From Sergeia podlipaevii (taxonomy: Eukaryota; Euglenozoa; Kinetoplastea; Trypanosomatida; Trypanosomatidae), in assembly GCA_030849805.1 (NCBI GenBank), contig JASANZ010002254.1, positions 1-64,000 of the forward strand: DNA of 64,000 nt, given 5' to 3'. This document shows positions 1 through 10,950 of the stretch, one piece after another (the stretch's first letter is position 1; each line of letters begins with the position of its first letter). Made by a program: the position numbers and the translations under genes. The notes below the pieces were generated by a model that saw only the letters and a list, made by a program, of their open reading frames with translations, did not search any database and was not told where the DNA came from.

Positions 1-170
1 TTTGCTTTGTCATTATCAGCATATAGTGAGAAATAAGAACAAGCAACGTGTGTACACAATATATATACAGATACACACATACATACAAACATTTAGAGAC
101 AACGAGGCTTTCCACCAACATTATAGACTTCTTTTTTTTAATTATTTTCCTTTCTTCAGATTGTCTGTAA
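1..170 (+). promoter_or_regulatory. Leader region with trans-splice acceptor for the first gene
   Basis: AT-rich sequence with no coding signal. A pyrimidine-rich stretch (about 130-157) ends in AG at 158-159, only 11 bases before the ATG at 171. This is the expected form of a spliced-leader acceptor in kinetoplastids. It supports 171 as the true start of the following gene, although the main open frame is only continuous further down. The acceptor role is inferred. Confidence 0.55.
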
Positions 171-3037
171 ATGAAGCCCAGTAGAAACGCTATTAAACCT
201 CCAGCACCGCCAGCAGCACCACGCCAGCATAGCAGTGTTGATAACAACACACAGCATGCCACGTCGCCACTTGGTTCGCCTAGAAGTAGTGCATCAGTAG
301 TCCACTTGACCCGCAACGCCCGTGGCGCAAACAGCACACGTCCTCCTCCGCACCAACCAGCAATGGAACCTCTGATGCCGCATCCCTTATCGCAACAACA
401 TCCTCACCGTCATCACAGAAATGGCACAATTATCAACCACAAACATCTATATTTTGGCAGGCCACATCACACGCGTACCTCTACGCAGGACCTCTAGGTG
501 AGCGTGTGGGGGATGTGGAGGCCGGAACTGTCATTCTAGAGCAGGACCGCTATGCAGACCCGTTTGGCGGATGGTGGCTGCAGACCCGCACAATGGATGG
601 GAATGTTGCATGGATTTGCTACCACGACGGCGACAACAGCAGCAGCAGCAATGCCCATGGAATTGGGGAGGATAGAAAGGAAGGGGAGGATGTGAGCGCC
701 GTGCTGCAGTGGGTTCGGGTGCACCGCGATACTACCACTACTCAGCAGCCTAGCAGCCGAATTAATGCATCGAAGAAAAAAGCACCCCGGACGGAGCCGT
801 GGTCAGAGCTCCCAGACGATGAAGATCACGACATCCCGCAGTGCTTGCATCTAACACCTGAGCAACTCCCTTTGCAAACGGTGACTCAACGATCGAGCGA
901 AATTCCCAGAGAGATTGATCTCATCGAGCATTACTGGACACATGTAGAGCCTACTACAGCAGCAGGGAGCTCTCCGGAAGCACAGAAAGCGGGGTGGAAC
1001 CATCGCTATCAAAGCTGCATTGAGCACGCACTTTTTCATCTCAACGACAAGAGCAATGCCGAAGGTGGTGAGAGCACAGATGATGTCGTCGTCTCTAGCG
1101 CAGCAGGCGTCTTTGCGGAGGCCGGGAAGGCCTTGGATAGCTGTCTGGCAGAGTTTCAGGCCGTTGCAGAGGAAAATGCAGTTCTCATTGTGAAAGAGAT
1201 GCTTCTGCCGGCATCAAAGCGAAGCGTGAAGTGCCACCCTCAGTACTCCCACGTGTTCTATGTCCCCGGCGGTCTTATGATGAGACTCTGCATCGATACC
1301 GCTAGTGGCGCATTCGGAGGTGATTTAAACGCTCAGAAAATGGCTACCCGTATGCTTCAATCTCATCAACTGGCTGTCTCGGAAGCGCCACGACATTTGC
1401 TATACGTCCCTCTGCTCGCGCTTGTGAAATTTGGTGGGCACGCTTTCCTGGCATCTGCTGTGCCCCCGATAAGCAAGACTGGATGTCTGTACTCACCCTC
1501 ACAGACCATCAGCGGTGATGATGCGGCGGCGGTGGATGTGCCTACAGTGGTAAGCGAGTTTGTCGCAGGGCTTGGTGCAGCGCTTCATCTGAAGCTTCAC
1601 GGCGTATCTGCACCTTCAAGTAAGCCCGGGAGGACCAAAATGACAGATGCTGCTCTCGCAGTGGATGCGGAAGTGTACGCCGGTCGAGATAGACGGCTGT
1701 ATCTCGTGAATATTGCCCGTCTACTTCCAACCGCACTTTCACTTTCTACTGTGCCTTCTGCGCCACACAAGAAGGGACGCAGCAACACTAATGGTGAAAA
1801 GGTCAATAGCACGCCAACCACTACCGCCCCTGCTGCCAACTACTGTCCATACAGCAGCGAACTCTTCATACACAAAAATGTTGATGCGTCAATAAGCGGC
1901 GTCAATTCGGAAATGTTCTGTGCCACGCTCATGTGCCGCGTGAGACCAGAGCTTCTCCTGCGCTGGCCTGTCTCTCTCAATCCTGATGTGGCCATAAGCT
2001 GTTGCTCTACCGCGGAGGACATTACAGACGCAGTGGCAGTTTCCGATTTTATTAGAGGCGACGGTATCACGGCAGTGGCTGGCATGCTTGGACTGGCCTT
2101 TCCAGTAGAACTTCCAGTGATGCCTTCGGTGCCGTGTACATTGTGTGGTGCGTCTATAGATAACGAGCTACGTCTTGTTGCGTGCCGTAGCGTGAGTCGG
2201 TGCTGCTGTATATGCGCGCAGTGCTATACCTCACGCGTATTTGAGGCTCTGCCGCCACCTGAAAGTACAAACCAGAAAAGCAAAGAGAAGGGGGGAGGCA
2301 ATGCGCCAAAAAGCCCAGATTGTGTCTTTCGTGAGACACTCAAGTCTGTGAACTTCAGTGATGCGGTTCGTTGCGGGGCTGCTTCGCGTTCAGGCAACAG
2401 TCTTGCCCTTGAGCCCTCTGTAACTTCCCTACTGCACGCCAATGGGCTTAACCTGCGTCACCTACCTTTTGTCTATTTCCGGCTTCCTACTGCTTCTCGT
2501 GAGCTTGTGCGGCACTATCTGGAAGTGGAGATGATCGCTCGCGCTGCGGTGCATATTCTAGACACCCGTCTCCGCGGTGCAGCCACCAGTGAAGACGCAC
2601 GTGCGGTCATACAGAAGGTCCTCCTGGCTCTCTTGCAATCCCGCGGCACGGAGGCGGAGCGCTTCTGGTCTCGGGAACTAGGTCCTGAGATCACTCGTCG
2701 ATTTCCCGCCATCCGCACCCCATTTGATACGACTTGCCTCTCCACTGTTCTGCTCATGGAGCGTGTGCAGGAGTTGTCTGGAGTAGCGCTCACCGAGGCT
2801 AGTTTCAATTCGCTAGTAGCTTCAGAGAAGCCGTTTCTTGAGCTGCAGAGCATTTCCCCTGTTGTCAAGATGGTCGATCCACCACGGTGTGCGCCAGAAA
2901 GAGCCGCAGAAGAGGCTGAGAGACTCAGTGCGCAGCTTGAGCGTATGCTGCTTTTTTGGATTGGATATGCCCCTGCTGATCGCGACGACGCGCTGCAGCC
3001 GTTTTACTTGACGGAGTGTCTCTTGCTCGGCTCGTAG
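171..3037 (+). CDS. CLU/TIF31 (eIF3 p135)-like protein with cysteine cluster, frameshifted near its 5' end
   Basis: The start is the ATG at 171, just after a good splice acceptor. The first 108 codons form a Pro/Ser/His-rich frame that stops at 497. A second frame, open from 290 (after a TAG at 287) to 3037, has no ATG until 593, yet it reads as convincing protein well before that (the stretch SHAYLYAGPLGERVG lies just before 506). A one-base loss (or two-base gain) between about 290 and 497 would join the two. The middle of the long frame resembles the p135 segment of CLU/TIF31 proteins: LASAVPPIS, then a LKLHG-like helix, then VDAEVYAGRDRRLYLVNIAR and RPELLLRW. A cysteine cluster (CTLCGAS ... 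CCCICAQCY, around 2137-2226) could bind zinc. CLU proteins act in mitochondrial distribution and mRNA binding; the role here is unknown. The domain call is moderate and the frameshift may be an assembly error. Confidence 0.6.
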
Positions 3038-3462
3038 GATGAAAAGGGTAGTTTTGGTTGTTATTCGTATTCTATTTTCTTTTTATTTACTTGCTTATCT
3101 GCTGTTGAATATTCCATTCTCACTACGTGCTGACCACACTTTGAAGTATATTTTGTGGCTTCTTCTTCCTTCGTACTAGAGAATTACTTTGATGAATATT
3201 CTAAAGGATATACCCCAAGATGCTTACGAATTGCGGGCTTTAAGTACCTTTTCATTGTTTCCCTTTTCTGTTTTTTTTTCCTTTGATCAAACATCAAGAA
3301 TTTGACGTGCACGGCGCTATTTATCAGACAACGAGACAACAACGAAAGAAGATTAGATATATATATTTCCATACTAGAAAGCATTCTCCCTGTTCCCTCT
3401 TTTTTTAGACATTTTGCGTTTCACTCAGTGAATCAACTTCCACTGATACAAAAATATTCACA
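3038..3462. other. Intergenic spacer
   Basis: AT-rich 3' and 5' untranslated sequence with no coding signal seen. Pyrimidine-rich tracts followed by AG (for example CCCTCTTTTTTTAG ending at 3408) are plausible acceptors for the gene starting at 3463. Confidence 0.5.
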
Positions 3463-4665
3463 ATGTTCAGGGATCTTACAAACAACAACTTTAGCCCTGC
3501 TTCTCAGTATGATACCGAGTATCAACAGCCGCTGATGCCTAGGCCCGCCTCAGAATCTTACGTTGCCTATATGCCTCAGGACGCACAACAGTACCAACCA
3601 CAGCAGCAGCAGCAGCAAAATGTCTTTACACCGATACACCCCGAAGTGGCTGCCGCTGAGCTCAGCGCGATTCGCGATCGCCTCATTCAGATCACACAGG
3701 GTATGGCCGCATGGATGGCGTCTGGGGGTGTGTGCATGCAACACAAGATGGCTGATGCGATGGAAAAGTTGAACGCAACACAGTCACACTGTGCTACCGT
3801 GGATGCTCTCCAGAGGATGGTAGCGGGTACTACTCCACCTTCGTCCTCTACGAGCACTGAGATGTACGTGGCGCCACTCGTCAGCGACACGCCCTCACCC
3901 CTTTCTTCTCACAATCTAAACACCATTGCCCAACCCCCAAAACAGTCGCAAGCCAAGAAGAAGGTCACTCTTCCTACACCCAGTGCTCCATGTGATGACG
4001 ATGCGATGATCACAGACATCAGTTCTCGCAAAGGTTGCAACCTCAGGCGAGTTTCCACGTGGCCTCCACACTACGAATGCAGGATCATTCTTGTGGAGTT
4101 CAAGCGCCAACGCATGCGGCGATTTGTTTCCGATGTGGATGTTAAGCCAGGCCAGTACGTGATTGTTCCTGGCGATCGTGGCTATGACTGTGGACTCGTT
4201 GTGCAGTGTGCCGTATGGAGTCCCGTCCTGCGTGATTTTGTGGAGGGCACCGTCAAAACAATGGACACTGAGGCCGTGGACATCTTCTCCATGAATGACG
4301 AGGTGTGCTGCATGATAAGGGAGGCAACAGAAGCAGAAATTGAGCAACTTTATGGCGAGCAGGCAAGCAAGGAACGGCTAGCGCTGAAAGCGTGCCGTGA
4401 CCTGGTGCTGCGGCTCAATTTACAGATGAATGTGGTGGACTGTGAGTACCAGTTTGATGGCTCAAAAATCAGCTTCTTCTTTGAGGCATCGAGGTCAATC
4501 GACTTCAGGCCACTTAACAAAGAGCTGTATCGTATCTTCAGTGCGCGCATCTGGCTTGAAAATGTGAACAATACAGTCAGAAACATCGTGCCAGAAGGCG
4601 CAATTTCACGCAATGACAAGGCTGCGTACCGCCGCAATGGGCTGAAGGCTCCAGCAACTTACTGA
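3463..4665 (+). CDS. PSP1 C-terminal domain protein
   Basis: A 400-residue protein. The N-terminal half (to about residue 190) is low complexity with a Gln run, consistent with disorder. From about residue 203 to 385 it matches the PSP1 C-terminal conserved region: an opening strand (YECRIILVEF), a GQYVIVPGDRGYDCGLVV segment, a charged helix (ERLALKACRDLVLRLNL) and a closing SKISFFFEASRSIDFRPL segment. PSP1-domain proteins exist in bacteria (YaaT/RicT) and are numerous in kinetoplastids, where several associate with mRNA or translation. The specific role here is not known. The ATG is the first after the likely acceptors and the frame is intact. Domain call firm; function inferred only at family level. 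Confidence 0.8.
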   Translation: MFRDLTNNNFSPASQYDTEYQQPLMPRPASESYVAYMPQDAQQYQPQQQQQQNVFTPIHPEVAAAELSAIRDRLIQITQGMAAWMASGGVCMQHKMADAMEKLNATQSHCATVDALQRMVAGTTPPSSSTSTEMYVAPLVSDTPSPLSSHNLNTIAQPPKQSQAKKKVTLPTPSAPCDDDAMITDISSRKGCNLRRVSTWPPHYECRIILVEFKRQRMRRFVSDVDVKPGQYVIVPGDRGYDCGLVVQCAVWSPVLRDFVEGTVKTMDTEAVDIFSMNDEVCCMIREATEAEIEQLYGEQASKERLALKACRDLVLRLNLQMNVVDCEYQFDGSKISFFFEASRSIDFRPLNKELYRIFSARIWLENVNNTVRNIVPEGAISRNDKAAYRRNGLKAPATY

Positions 4666-5832
4666 GCGATAAGGAATGAAAGATTCATTGAAGGAGAGAC
4701 CATAGCAAATTTACCTTCTTCCCTTTCGTTTTTATTTTTTTTGCCCTTGCGTCTCACATCCTAAGGAAACACTTACAGATCAACGAGAAAAAAAAGCTTT
4801 ATATATGCACACACTATAGATGCACATTTTTTTTTAAAAAAATAAAGGTAGCAGATGGGTAAAACAACATGAATATCTAAGGAAAGAGAGAGGGAGATGC
4901 AATCGGTACATATATTTTTAAACATACATACATTAGAAGGGTTGTCGTGTTATACATGTGTCAGCGCGAATCCCAAATCTTTTTTTTCGGTTTGTGCTGT
5001 ATGAAATATATAATAAAAAAGGAGAGAAGAGACAGCGAAGGAAAACGACCAGCAAGTGAGGTTGATTTTTTTCTTGTCATAAAACTTCTTTGAGATTCAA
5101 AGGGTGCAATTTGAAAAGTTTTACATTTTTTTCTTTTAAAGGAGAAAATATATCTTATGCTCCTTTTTTAGTGAGCAAGGCAAAAAGAAAAAAAGCCGCG
5201 GGTTGCACCATGCCCTTTTTTTTACCACTATTTCATACGTGAGCACACGTAATATTTTTTTTCCATCGTTCCTATATAATTTATCCACATTTTTTTTTTG
5301 CTCATCATATATATATGTGCACACGCACACGTGCATTTTGTGTACAAATGTGCACACAGAGACAGCCAAGGAGGACGTTATCACCACTATTACTGTTGTG
5401 TGCGGAGAAGAAATTTTTCGAAATGTCTCCTTCCCGCAAATGGCTAATTTTCACTTCACTTATCGTGAGGAGAACTCTCACTTAGATCAGAAGAAACAAA
5501 TGAATGAAAAATCATTGTGATCATCTAACTTTTTTTTTTGCTTGGCATTTATGTATCTGTCACGTCTACAGCACTTGCCGTGATCCTCTATGTGCCTTTG
5601 TTTAGTTGATATTGGTAATATGCGCGTTTCCCTTTTTTTTTTCTTTACTGATCCCTTACATTCTCTGTTATCTTTTTCTGTTTGTTGTTTCTCCATGTAC
5701 ACATTTTCAAAGCCGCTAACAACAACAATATAAAAAAAAAGCAAGCGAAGTAAGAGGGGCGATCCCCATTGCTTGTGTAGAATATACCAAGTAAAGAGGT
5801 CCGTATGACAGTGAGAGAAAGAGAGAGTATCC
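4666..5832. other. Long intergenic spacer, no gene seen
   Basis: About 1.17 kb of AT-rich sequence with poly-T, poly-A and TA/CA runs. A short open frame at 5203-5520 begins at GTG, is rich in T-derived Phe/Tyr/Ile and has no domain signal, so it is not called. Toward the end, an ATG at 5805 opens a 12-codon frame ending at 5843 that overlaps the start of the next gene. Confidence 0.5.
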
Positions 5833-7206
5833 ATGAGCACTAGTAAACAATTTGCTGCGCGCTCGCCAAGCCCATCAGAGAAACGGCTGAAAACTGTAGG
5901 TTTACTTCTTTTCTTTGCGTTTTGTTGCTTTGCGTTTACCACTTTTGGCAATTGGCCTTTGCCGGAAGATGCGCTGCGGGGTGGCACCGACGGGACAGAG
6001 AACGAGGAAGGAAATATGTTTGTGCCGCCAATGATAAGCCCAAAAGAGTTCGAGTATCTTGTTCAGTTAGCCAATAGGATTCCGGTGCCATACATTATGC
6101 CGTGGGGTAAGGACACGCGATCCACCATGCTCTCTATGTGGAAGCACTTGTATAGCTCCATCATGTCGGACATTAGATATAGATACAAACGACCTCGTAC
6201 GAACACATCTCTTTATGACGGCCTTGTTAGTCCAATCTCTCTCCAAGTAATTGAAACTCAAGATGGCTTTGTCACCACATCACTGGCACACTTTCTTCCA
6301 GAACTGCTTGTATTTAGTGTTCTTCTTGATGCCACGCCGAATGTCGTTACATCTGACCGCTTTGGAGGCTACACAACACAGCGAACGTATGAACGCTCAC
6401 GCCGTCTCACTGCCACCGACCGCCCGTTAAATCGGACCTCACAACCAGCCTCTGTGGCTTCAATAGTGGAGGGAAAACTGAGAGAACTCAATAGTCCAAG
6501 CGCGTCTTCCGCATCACGTGACTCCCCCCGTCCACACGACGACAACAACAACAACTTGGTGCTGTGTGTCACGAACAACACTGTACGTGCGCAAATCTTT
6601 GAAACCATTGCCCGCAGCGCGCTTGCTGTCGACTTTCAGGTGGCGCTCTATCCCTACGCATTTTTATGGAATGTGAACGGTACACCGGCAGCGTTTGACG
6701 AGGCCCTGAGGTACTTTTTCAGTGGAGCGGTCGCAGCGACGTTCATTGCGCTCCCGCGGTTGGCTGAGGAGGTGCTGCCGGAGCAGCCAGACCACTTCGA
6801 TAGGAAGTTTCGCTCTAGCGCTGAGATGCGCAGCTTTGTGGCGTGGTATGGCGAGCCATTAATGGAACCACAGGATGTTATTAAACGTGCGCTTGAGTCT
6901 GAGGGAGACTCGGAGGTACTAATCAAGTCGCTTGGGATGTACAGGTGGAGTGGACTGAAGCGTGAACTTTTCATGGTAAATGCCCCTCAATTGCGCTTTG
7001 TAGGAAAACAGCTTGCAAGCCATTCAAGCAATGAAGAAGTGTCGGCCACTGGCCACCACAACGAAAGTGTTGTAGCTAGTGGCACGGTTGGGCCAAGCTC
7101 CAAGGAGGCACACAAAGTAACGTTTGGGTGTGCGCAACGACGTCATCTTTTTATGTGTGTGCCACGCGCAGCGCACTTTCACTGCTCCACTGACGACCAC
7201 AACTAA
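5833..7206 (+). CDS. Type II membrane protein of unknown function
   Basis: A 457-residue protein with a short Ser/Lys/Arg-rich N-terminus, one hydrophobic segment at about residues 22-39 (signal anchor) and a long remainder carrying several N-glycosylation sequons (NTS, NRTS, NNT, NGT). This topology suggests a lumenal C-terminal domain in the ER/Golgi or a surface protein. A Ser/Arg/Pro-rich linker with four Asn in a row lies around residues 185-240. A glycosyltransferase-type role would fit the topology, but no DxD or other catalytic motif was recognised, so no function is given. A small upstream frame (5805-5843) overlaps the start and would matter only if the mRNA begins upstream of 5805. 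Confidence 0.7.
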   Translation: MSTSKQFAARSPSPSEKRLKTVGLLLFFAFCCFAFTTFGNWPLPEDALRGGTDGTENEEGNMFVPPMISPKEFEYLVQLANRIPVPYIMPWGKDTRSTMLSMWKHLYSSIMSDIRYRYKRPRTNTSLYDGLVSPISLQVIETQDGFVTTSLAHFLPELLVFSVLLDATPNVVTSDRFGGYTTQRTYERSRRLTATDRPLNRTSQPASVASIVEGKLRELNSPSASSASRDSPRPHDDNNNNLVLCVTNNTVRAQIFETIARSALAVDFQVALYPYAFLWNVNGTPAAFDEALRYFFSGAVAATFIALPRLAEEVLPEQPDHFDRKFRSSAEMRSFVAWYGEPLMEPQDVIKRALESEGDSEVLIKSLGMYRWSGLKRELFMVNAPQLRFVGKQLASHSSNEEVSATGHHNESVVASGTVGPSSKEAHKVTFGCAQRRHLFMCVPRAAHFHCSTDDHN

Positions 7207-7745
7207 TATCTTTTTTTTCCTATACGCAAAATAAGAACGATATTTACGATGCAAGTGAGCACGCTCCTTTTTTCTTATTATATAGCTGGAATAAGGGCGA
7301 CACGGAAAAAGAAAATAAAGGCATGTTTGATATCACGGTAAACATGAATCAACATAAACGCTTTCTAGTGCATCAAGGTGGTTATACCTGCCAGTTTGGG
7401 TATATGTACTTATGCTGTTATGGCCATGCTTCTTATCGGTTATTTTTTTTTTCGTTTGCATTGTTATCCGATTCGAGAGACAGGTTAAAAAAGCTACCAA
7501 AATCCATTTTATATATTGCAATCTTTTACTCAGTGATTCTCTAGCGTAGCGTCTATCTCCTTCACTCGTGGGATCACGGCGTCATGTTTTCATGTCTCCT
7601 ATATTCCCCTTTAATCTTTGCTTTTAATTCATTCGCTTTCAAAAAACAAAAACAAAAACAAAAAACAACATAACAATAGAGATAGCGCGGCATTGTTGCA
7701 GTACTTGAACCGAGTGAAAATACTGTGCTCCGCAGACATATACAT

Positions 7746-7780
<35 letters not shown>

Positions 7781-7788
7781 CGTATGAA
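7207..7788. other. Intergenic spacer with AT microsatellite
   Basis: AT-rich spacer with no coding signal. An alternating AT run covers about 7754-7780, just before the ATG at 7789. The next gene's frame stays open further upstream to 7618, but that part encodes Lys/Asn and Ile/Tyr low complexity made by A-rich and TA repeats. Confidence 0.5.
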
Positions 7789-10479
7789 ATGGCGCAACAA
7801 CCAGGGAAATTGAAGTGGAAGGAGGCGTGCCCGCATGGCTTGTCTGCCTCACAATTTGGCACAGTACTGCTTGGGTATAGCGGCCGAGTCTCCGACTACG
7901 CAAACTACCTCCGCACAATAGTAGGGACCGAGCAGGAATTTAGAGGAAATGTGTACACGGAGCACGGCATCGTAACGGAACCGAAGGCGCGTGCGCTATA
8001 CGAAGTACTGACGGGATGCCACGTGGAAGACGGAGGATTCTTTCTGCAAAACGACAGGCTTCTTGGCTGCTCTCCTGATGGACGCATATTCTATTATGAG
8101 GATGAGGACATGAACGAGAGCGGCGAAGGAATCGCAAGCAGAGCGGCACAGGAGTCTGGAGGAGAACAATTTCTTTCGCGAACTAACGTGTACCAGAGCA
8201 CTCATGATATACTAGCGCGTAGCTCCAGTCATTTACTGGCACCTAGCAGCTCTCTACCCACCTCACCGTTGGGAGCGAATCAGAGCGTCAGCGGCAGTAG
8301 TAGTGGCACATCTCCTTTGCAATCTCATGTGTGTAGCGGAGCATCATTGTTACCAACAACACGATGTGCAGTGCGTATTCCATTCCAATCAAAACGTCGC
8401 CGTCGTTGTCGCGAGGAACCAGCAGGCAGCGATGGCCAACCAGACCCACAAGCCATTGCGTCATCAGGTTGTGTCTCTTTGCCATCGCGAGCTCGTCAAA
8501 GGCAGAAAGTGCGCCTGCTGGAGATTAAATCGCCCTACTCTCGCCTTTATGGTTGCAACAAGGCAGAAAATCAACCCTTTGGCATTCCACAGACTTACAT
8601 GTGTCAAATGCAAGGCCAGATGGCCATCGCTGGTGCCGACGAGTGCGATTTCTTTGTCTACTTAGACACAGATGATGGTAGATGCGAGGTCGTCGCGTGG
8701 CGAGTGCACCGCTGTGCCGCCTTCTGGGACTGGGCGAAGCCGCGACTTTTAGAGTTTGTCAGCTGGGTCATGGATGGACTTCCCGAGCACGTCAACCGCA
8801 GCTTCAGCTTTTCTCCCATATTTGATTTTAGTCTCATCAAAGTTGAACCACTGGTGTTTCCGTACAACATTACTGCTGGGGAGCCCTTGTACGATTCCAT
8901 TCAATTTTCGTTCTTTCTAAAACACCCCTGTCCATACTACGTCAATGGAGTGTGTGCCACCACACCTGCTCAGCGTGTTGCCATCGAGGCACACCACCGA
9001 ATCGCCGTAGCCCTCCAGTGTCAAGCGGTGAAGTTTCTCTTCTGCAGCGACGAGGCGGAGGCCAGCATTGTGGATGGCGAGGAGACAGCCGGAAAAGAAA
9101 GAGTGCAGGCGTTTTTGTGTGGAAACGCCGCACGTACAATACTGCGATCGCTTATGGCTGCGCGGGGTTGGAACGTCCTATGCTCCGATGAAGATGATTG
9201 CCTGAGTCGCTTTACCTCCGGCGTGAGCGAGATGGAGAAGGACGAGGAGGAAAACAGAGAGATGAAAAATATGGCGGTGCTACTGACCATCCCGCATGAT
9301 TGGGAGGCGGCGCAGGTAAGCGTGAGACCGTTCCTGCCGTCTGGTGAGTTGGGTCCATCTATGGATATTGGGCTCTTTCAACGTGACCTCTTCGCTGCTC
9401 TCGTTCCAACCTCCGCACCGCTTTGCTTTCTTCCTTCATCTCCAGACAAAGAGGATGTCCGTCAGTTGTCCTCGAGCCCTAGTCCACTGCTTTCTGGCCA
9501 CTCGCGAGTCTCGTTGCAGGCAGCAAACTCAGCTCACACGTCATCGCAACGAGTAGAGAAAGAAAACGGTGAAACGCTTAATCAAGACGATAGCAGTTTA
9601 CACGGTATGCCAGGTCCAACACAGTTGACCCCCATTCGCTGTAGCCGCGCTCTGTACCTAACCTGTGAGACTACAAGTGATGGTAGCCCCTCACAGGTTG
9701 TCTCCCTGCTGGACCACATCACTCAGCGCTGCTCATCCCCACAGTCCCGGCTGTGTAGTGAGTCAGTTCAGGCGGTAGAGGCTGAGGCAGCCACGGCCAG
9801 CTCGACCAATGTGGCTGCTGCTCATATGGTCACCAGCACAGGGGTAGGAGATGTGCTTGTTGGTAGTCACAAAAGGAATGTGATTGAGGTAGGGGAGGAA
9901 GAAAGAGAGGAAACGACTTACAGCGACATCAAGGAATCCTACAGTGGTATACTGCCGCACTCACTGCCTCCACAGGTTCGTGATATTACAATAGAAGATC
10001 TGGCTGCTGTCCTCCAGGAGGCGGAAGACTGCGCGGGACTTATCCTTCTTGGCGCCTCGCTGTACAGCGCAGCTGAGGTTTTTGAGCGCCGAACTGCATC
10101 ACTCAACTTTCAGGTGGAAGGTAATCTGAGTGCCTCTACGCTTGTCGTGGCGCCTGCGCCGGTGCTAGAAGAACTCTCTGCGTTTGCCCACACTGGCAGT
10201 CACAGAGAGCATTTCTTGATGTGGCATCCGACAGTGCGAGCCGTTGCCTCACGATTGGTCACATACGTGGCACTATGGACGCAAGGGAGAACAGTACAGG
10301 ACAATGGTCTTGTGCTTTGCTTTCTCCGTGAGACCGAAGGGACTAGCGCTGACCCAAGTAAGCTCTCCCAGACCCTTCACTCCCAGGTTCCTATAACGCC
10401 GAGCTTCCAGCTGCATTGCGAGAACTACTTGGATGCGCTCACCATGGCGCGCGACGCAGCTGCAAATTGGGATCTCTAG
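7789..10479 (+). CDS. YqaJ/lambda-exonuclease-like PD-(D/E)XK nuclease with long C-terminal extension
   Basis: An 896-residue protein from the ATG at 7789; codons upstream in this frame are repeat-derived. The N-terminal third carries the order of motifs seen in YqaJ/lambda-exonuclease nucleases: SASQFGTVLLG near residue 20, an acidic residue in TEPKAR (E64), GCSPDG with D97, the catalytic pair LLEIKSPYS (E245 and K247), and the downstream QMQGQM motif (Q275, Q277). A Ser/Arg-rich insert of about 130 residues separates D97 from the ExK motif. The last 500-600 residues are mostly low complexity with some ordered stretches and match nothing I recognise. Family members resect double-stranded DNA ends in phage-type recombination. 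All key acidic and lysine residues are present, so activity is plausible. The cellular role is unknown. Confidence 0.8.
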   Translation: MAQQPGKLKWKEACPHGLSASQFGTVLLGYSGRVSDYANYLRTIVGTEQEFRGNVYTEHGIVTEPKARALYEVLTGCHVEDGGFFLQNDRLLGCSPDGRIFYYEDEDMNESGEGIASRAAQESGGEQFLSRTNVYQSTHDILARSSSHLLAPSSSLPTSPLGANQSVSGSSSGTSPLQSHVCSGASLLPTTRCAVRIPFQSKRRRRCREEPAGSDGQPDPQAIASSGCVSLPSRARQRQKVRLLEIKSPYSRLYGCNKAENQPFGIPQTYMCQMQGQMAIAGADECDFFVYLDTDDGRCEVVAWRVHRCAAFWDWAKPRLLEFVSWVMDGLPEHVNRSFSFSPIFDFSLIKVEPLVFPYNITAGEPLYDSIQFSFFLKHPCPYYVNGVCATTPAQRVAIEAHHRIAVALQCQAVKFLFCSDEAEASIVDGEETAGKERVQAFLCGNAARTILRSLMAARGWNVLCSDEDDCLSRFTSGVSEMEKDEEENREMKNMAVLLTIPHDWEAAQVSVRPFLPSGELGPSMDIGLFQRDLFAALVPTSAPLCFLPSSPDKEDVRQLSSSPSPLLSGHSRVSLQAANSAHTSSQRVEKENGETLNQDDSSLHGMPGPTQLTPIRCSRALYLTCETTSDGSPSQVVSLLDHITQRCSSPQSRLCSESVQAVEAEAATASSTNVAAAHMVTSTGVGDVLVGSHKRNVIEVGEEEREETTYSDIKESYSGILPHSLPPQVRDITIEDLAAVLQEAEDCAGLILLGASLYSAAEVFERRTASLNFQVEGNLSASTLVVAPAPVLEELSAFAHTGSHREHFLMWHPTVRAVASRLVTYVALWTQGRTVQDNGLVLCFLRETEGTSADPSKLSQTLHSQVPITPSFQLHCENYLDALTMARDAAANWDL

Positions 10480-10950
10480 CTTTGTTTTTGTCATACATAT
10501 TTTAAATGCGTTTGCTGCTGTCTTAATTATTTTTATCATTAGATAATAACACTTTTTTTTTTTTCTTGATGCCGAAGGCGCATTTTAGATCTCGATAATT
10601 TCATTTTTTTTCTTTTTTTTTTGCTGCTGTCTCTGTCTGTTTTGTACATCAATCACTAGCATGCATAAGCAAAGGTCTGACTGACGTTTTTCCACTTGGA
10701 GTGCAGTGTATGGTAACAGATCACTTCAACGTTTCGAATTTGGTTGTTCCGTATGTTCCCTTTGCATAAATGTCGCACCTACTGTTCTTTTTTCCGTTTT
10801 CATTTTTTCTTTAATTATGTTTAGGTGCGAAAGGGTGTGAAATTAAAATTGTTTGCCTTTATTTCCTTACTTTTATCTGGAACACCTTCTGCTAAGCATC
10901 TATATACACATTTTCTAGGCTGGGTATTAAAGCAGCACGAAGGAGCGAGA
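10480..10950. other. Intergenic spacer
   Basis: AT-rich spacer with repeated poly-T tracts (10552-10564, 10603-10621). Nothing coding is seen. A TTTTCTAG at about 10912-10919 and an AG at 10931-10932 are candidate acceptors for the ATG at 10951. Confidence 0.45.

Noticed and set aside
5203..5520. 105-codon open frame in the spacer before the type II membrane protein
   Set aside because: Starts with GTG, is made of T-rich Phe/Tyr/Ile and TA/CA-repeat codons, and has no ATG or splice acceptor suited to it.
7618..7788. N-terminal extension of the YqaJ-like protein
   Set aside because: The 57 upstream codons encode Lys/Asn and Ile/Tyr runs from A-rich and TA repeats; the ATG at 7789 begins plausible protein.
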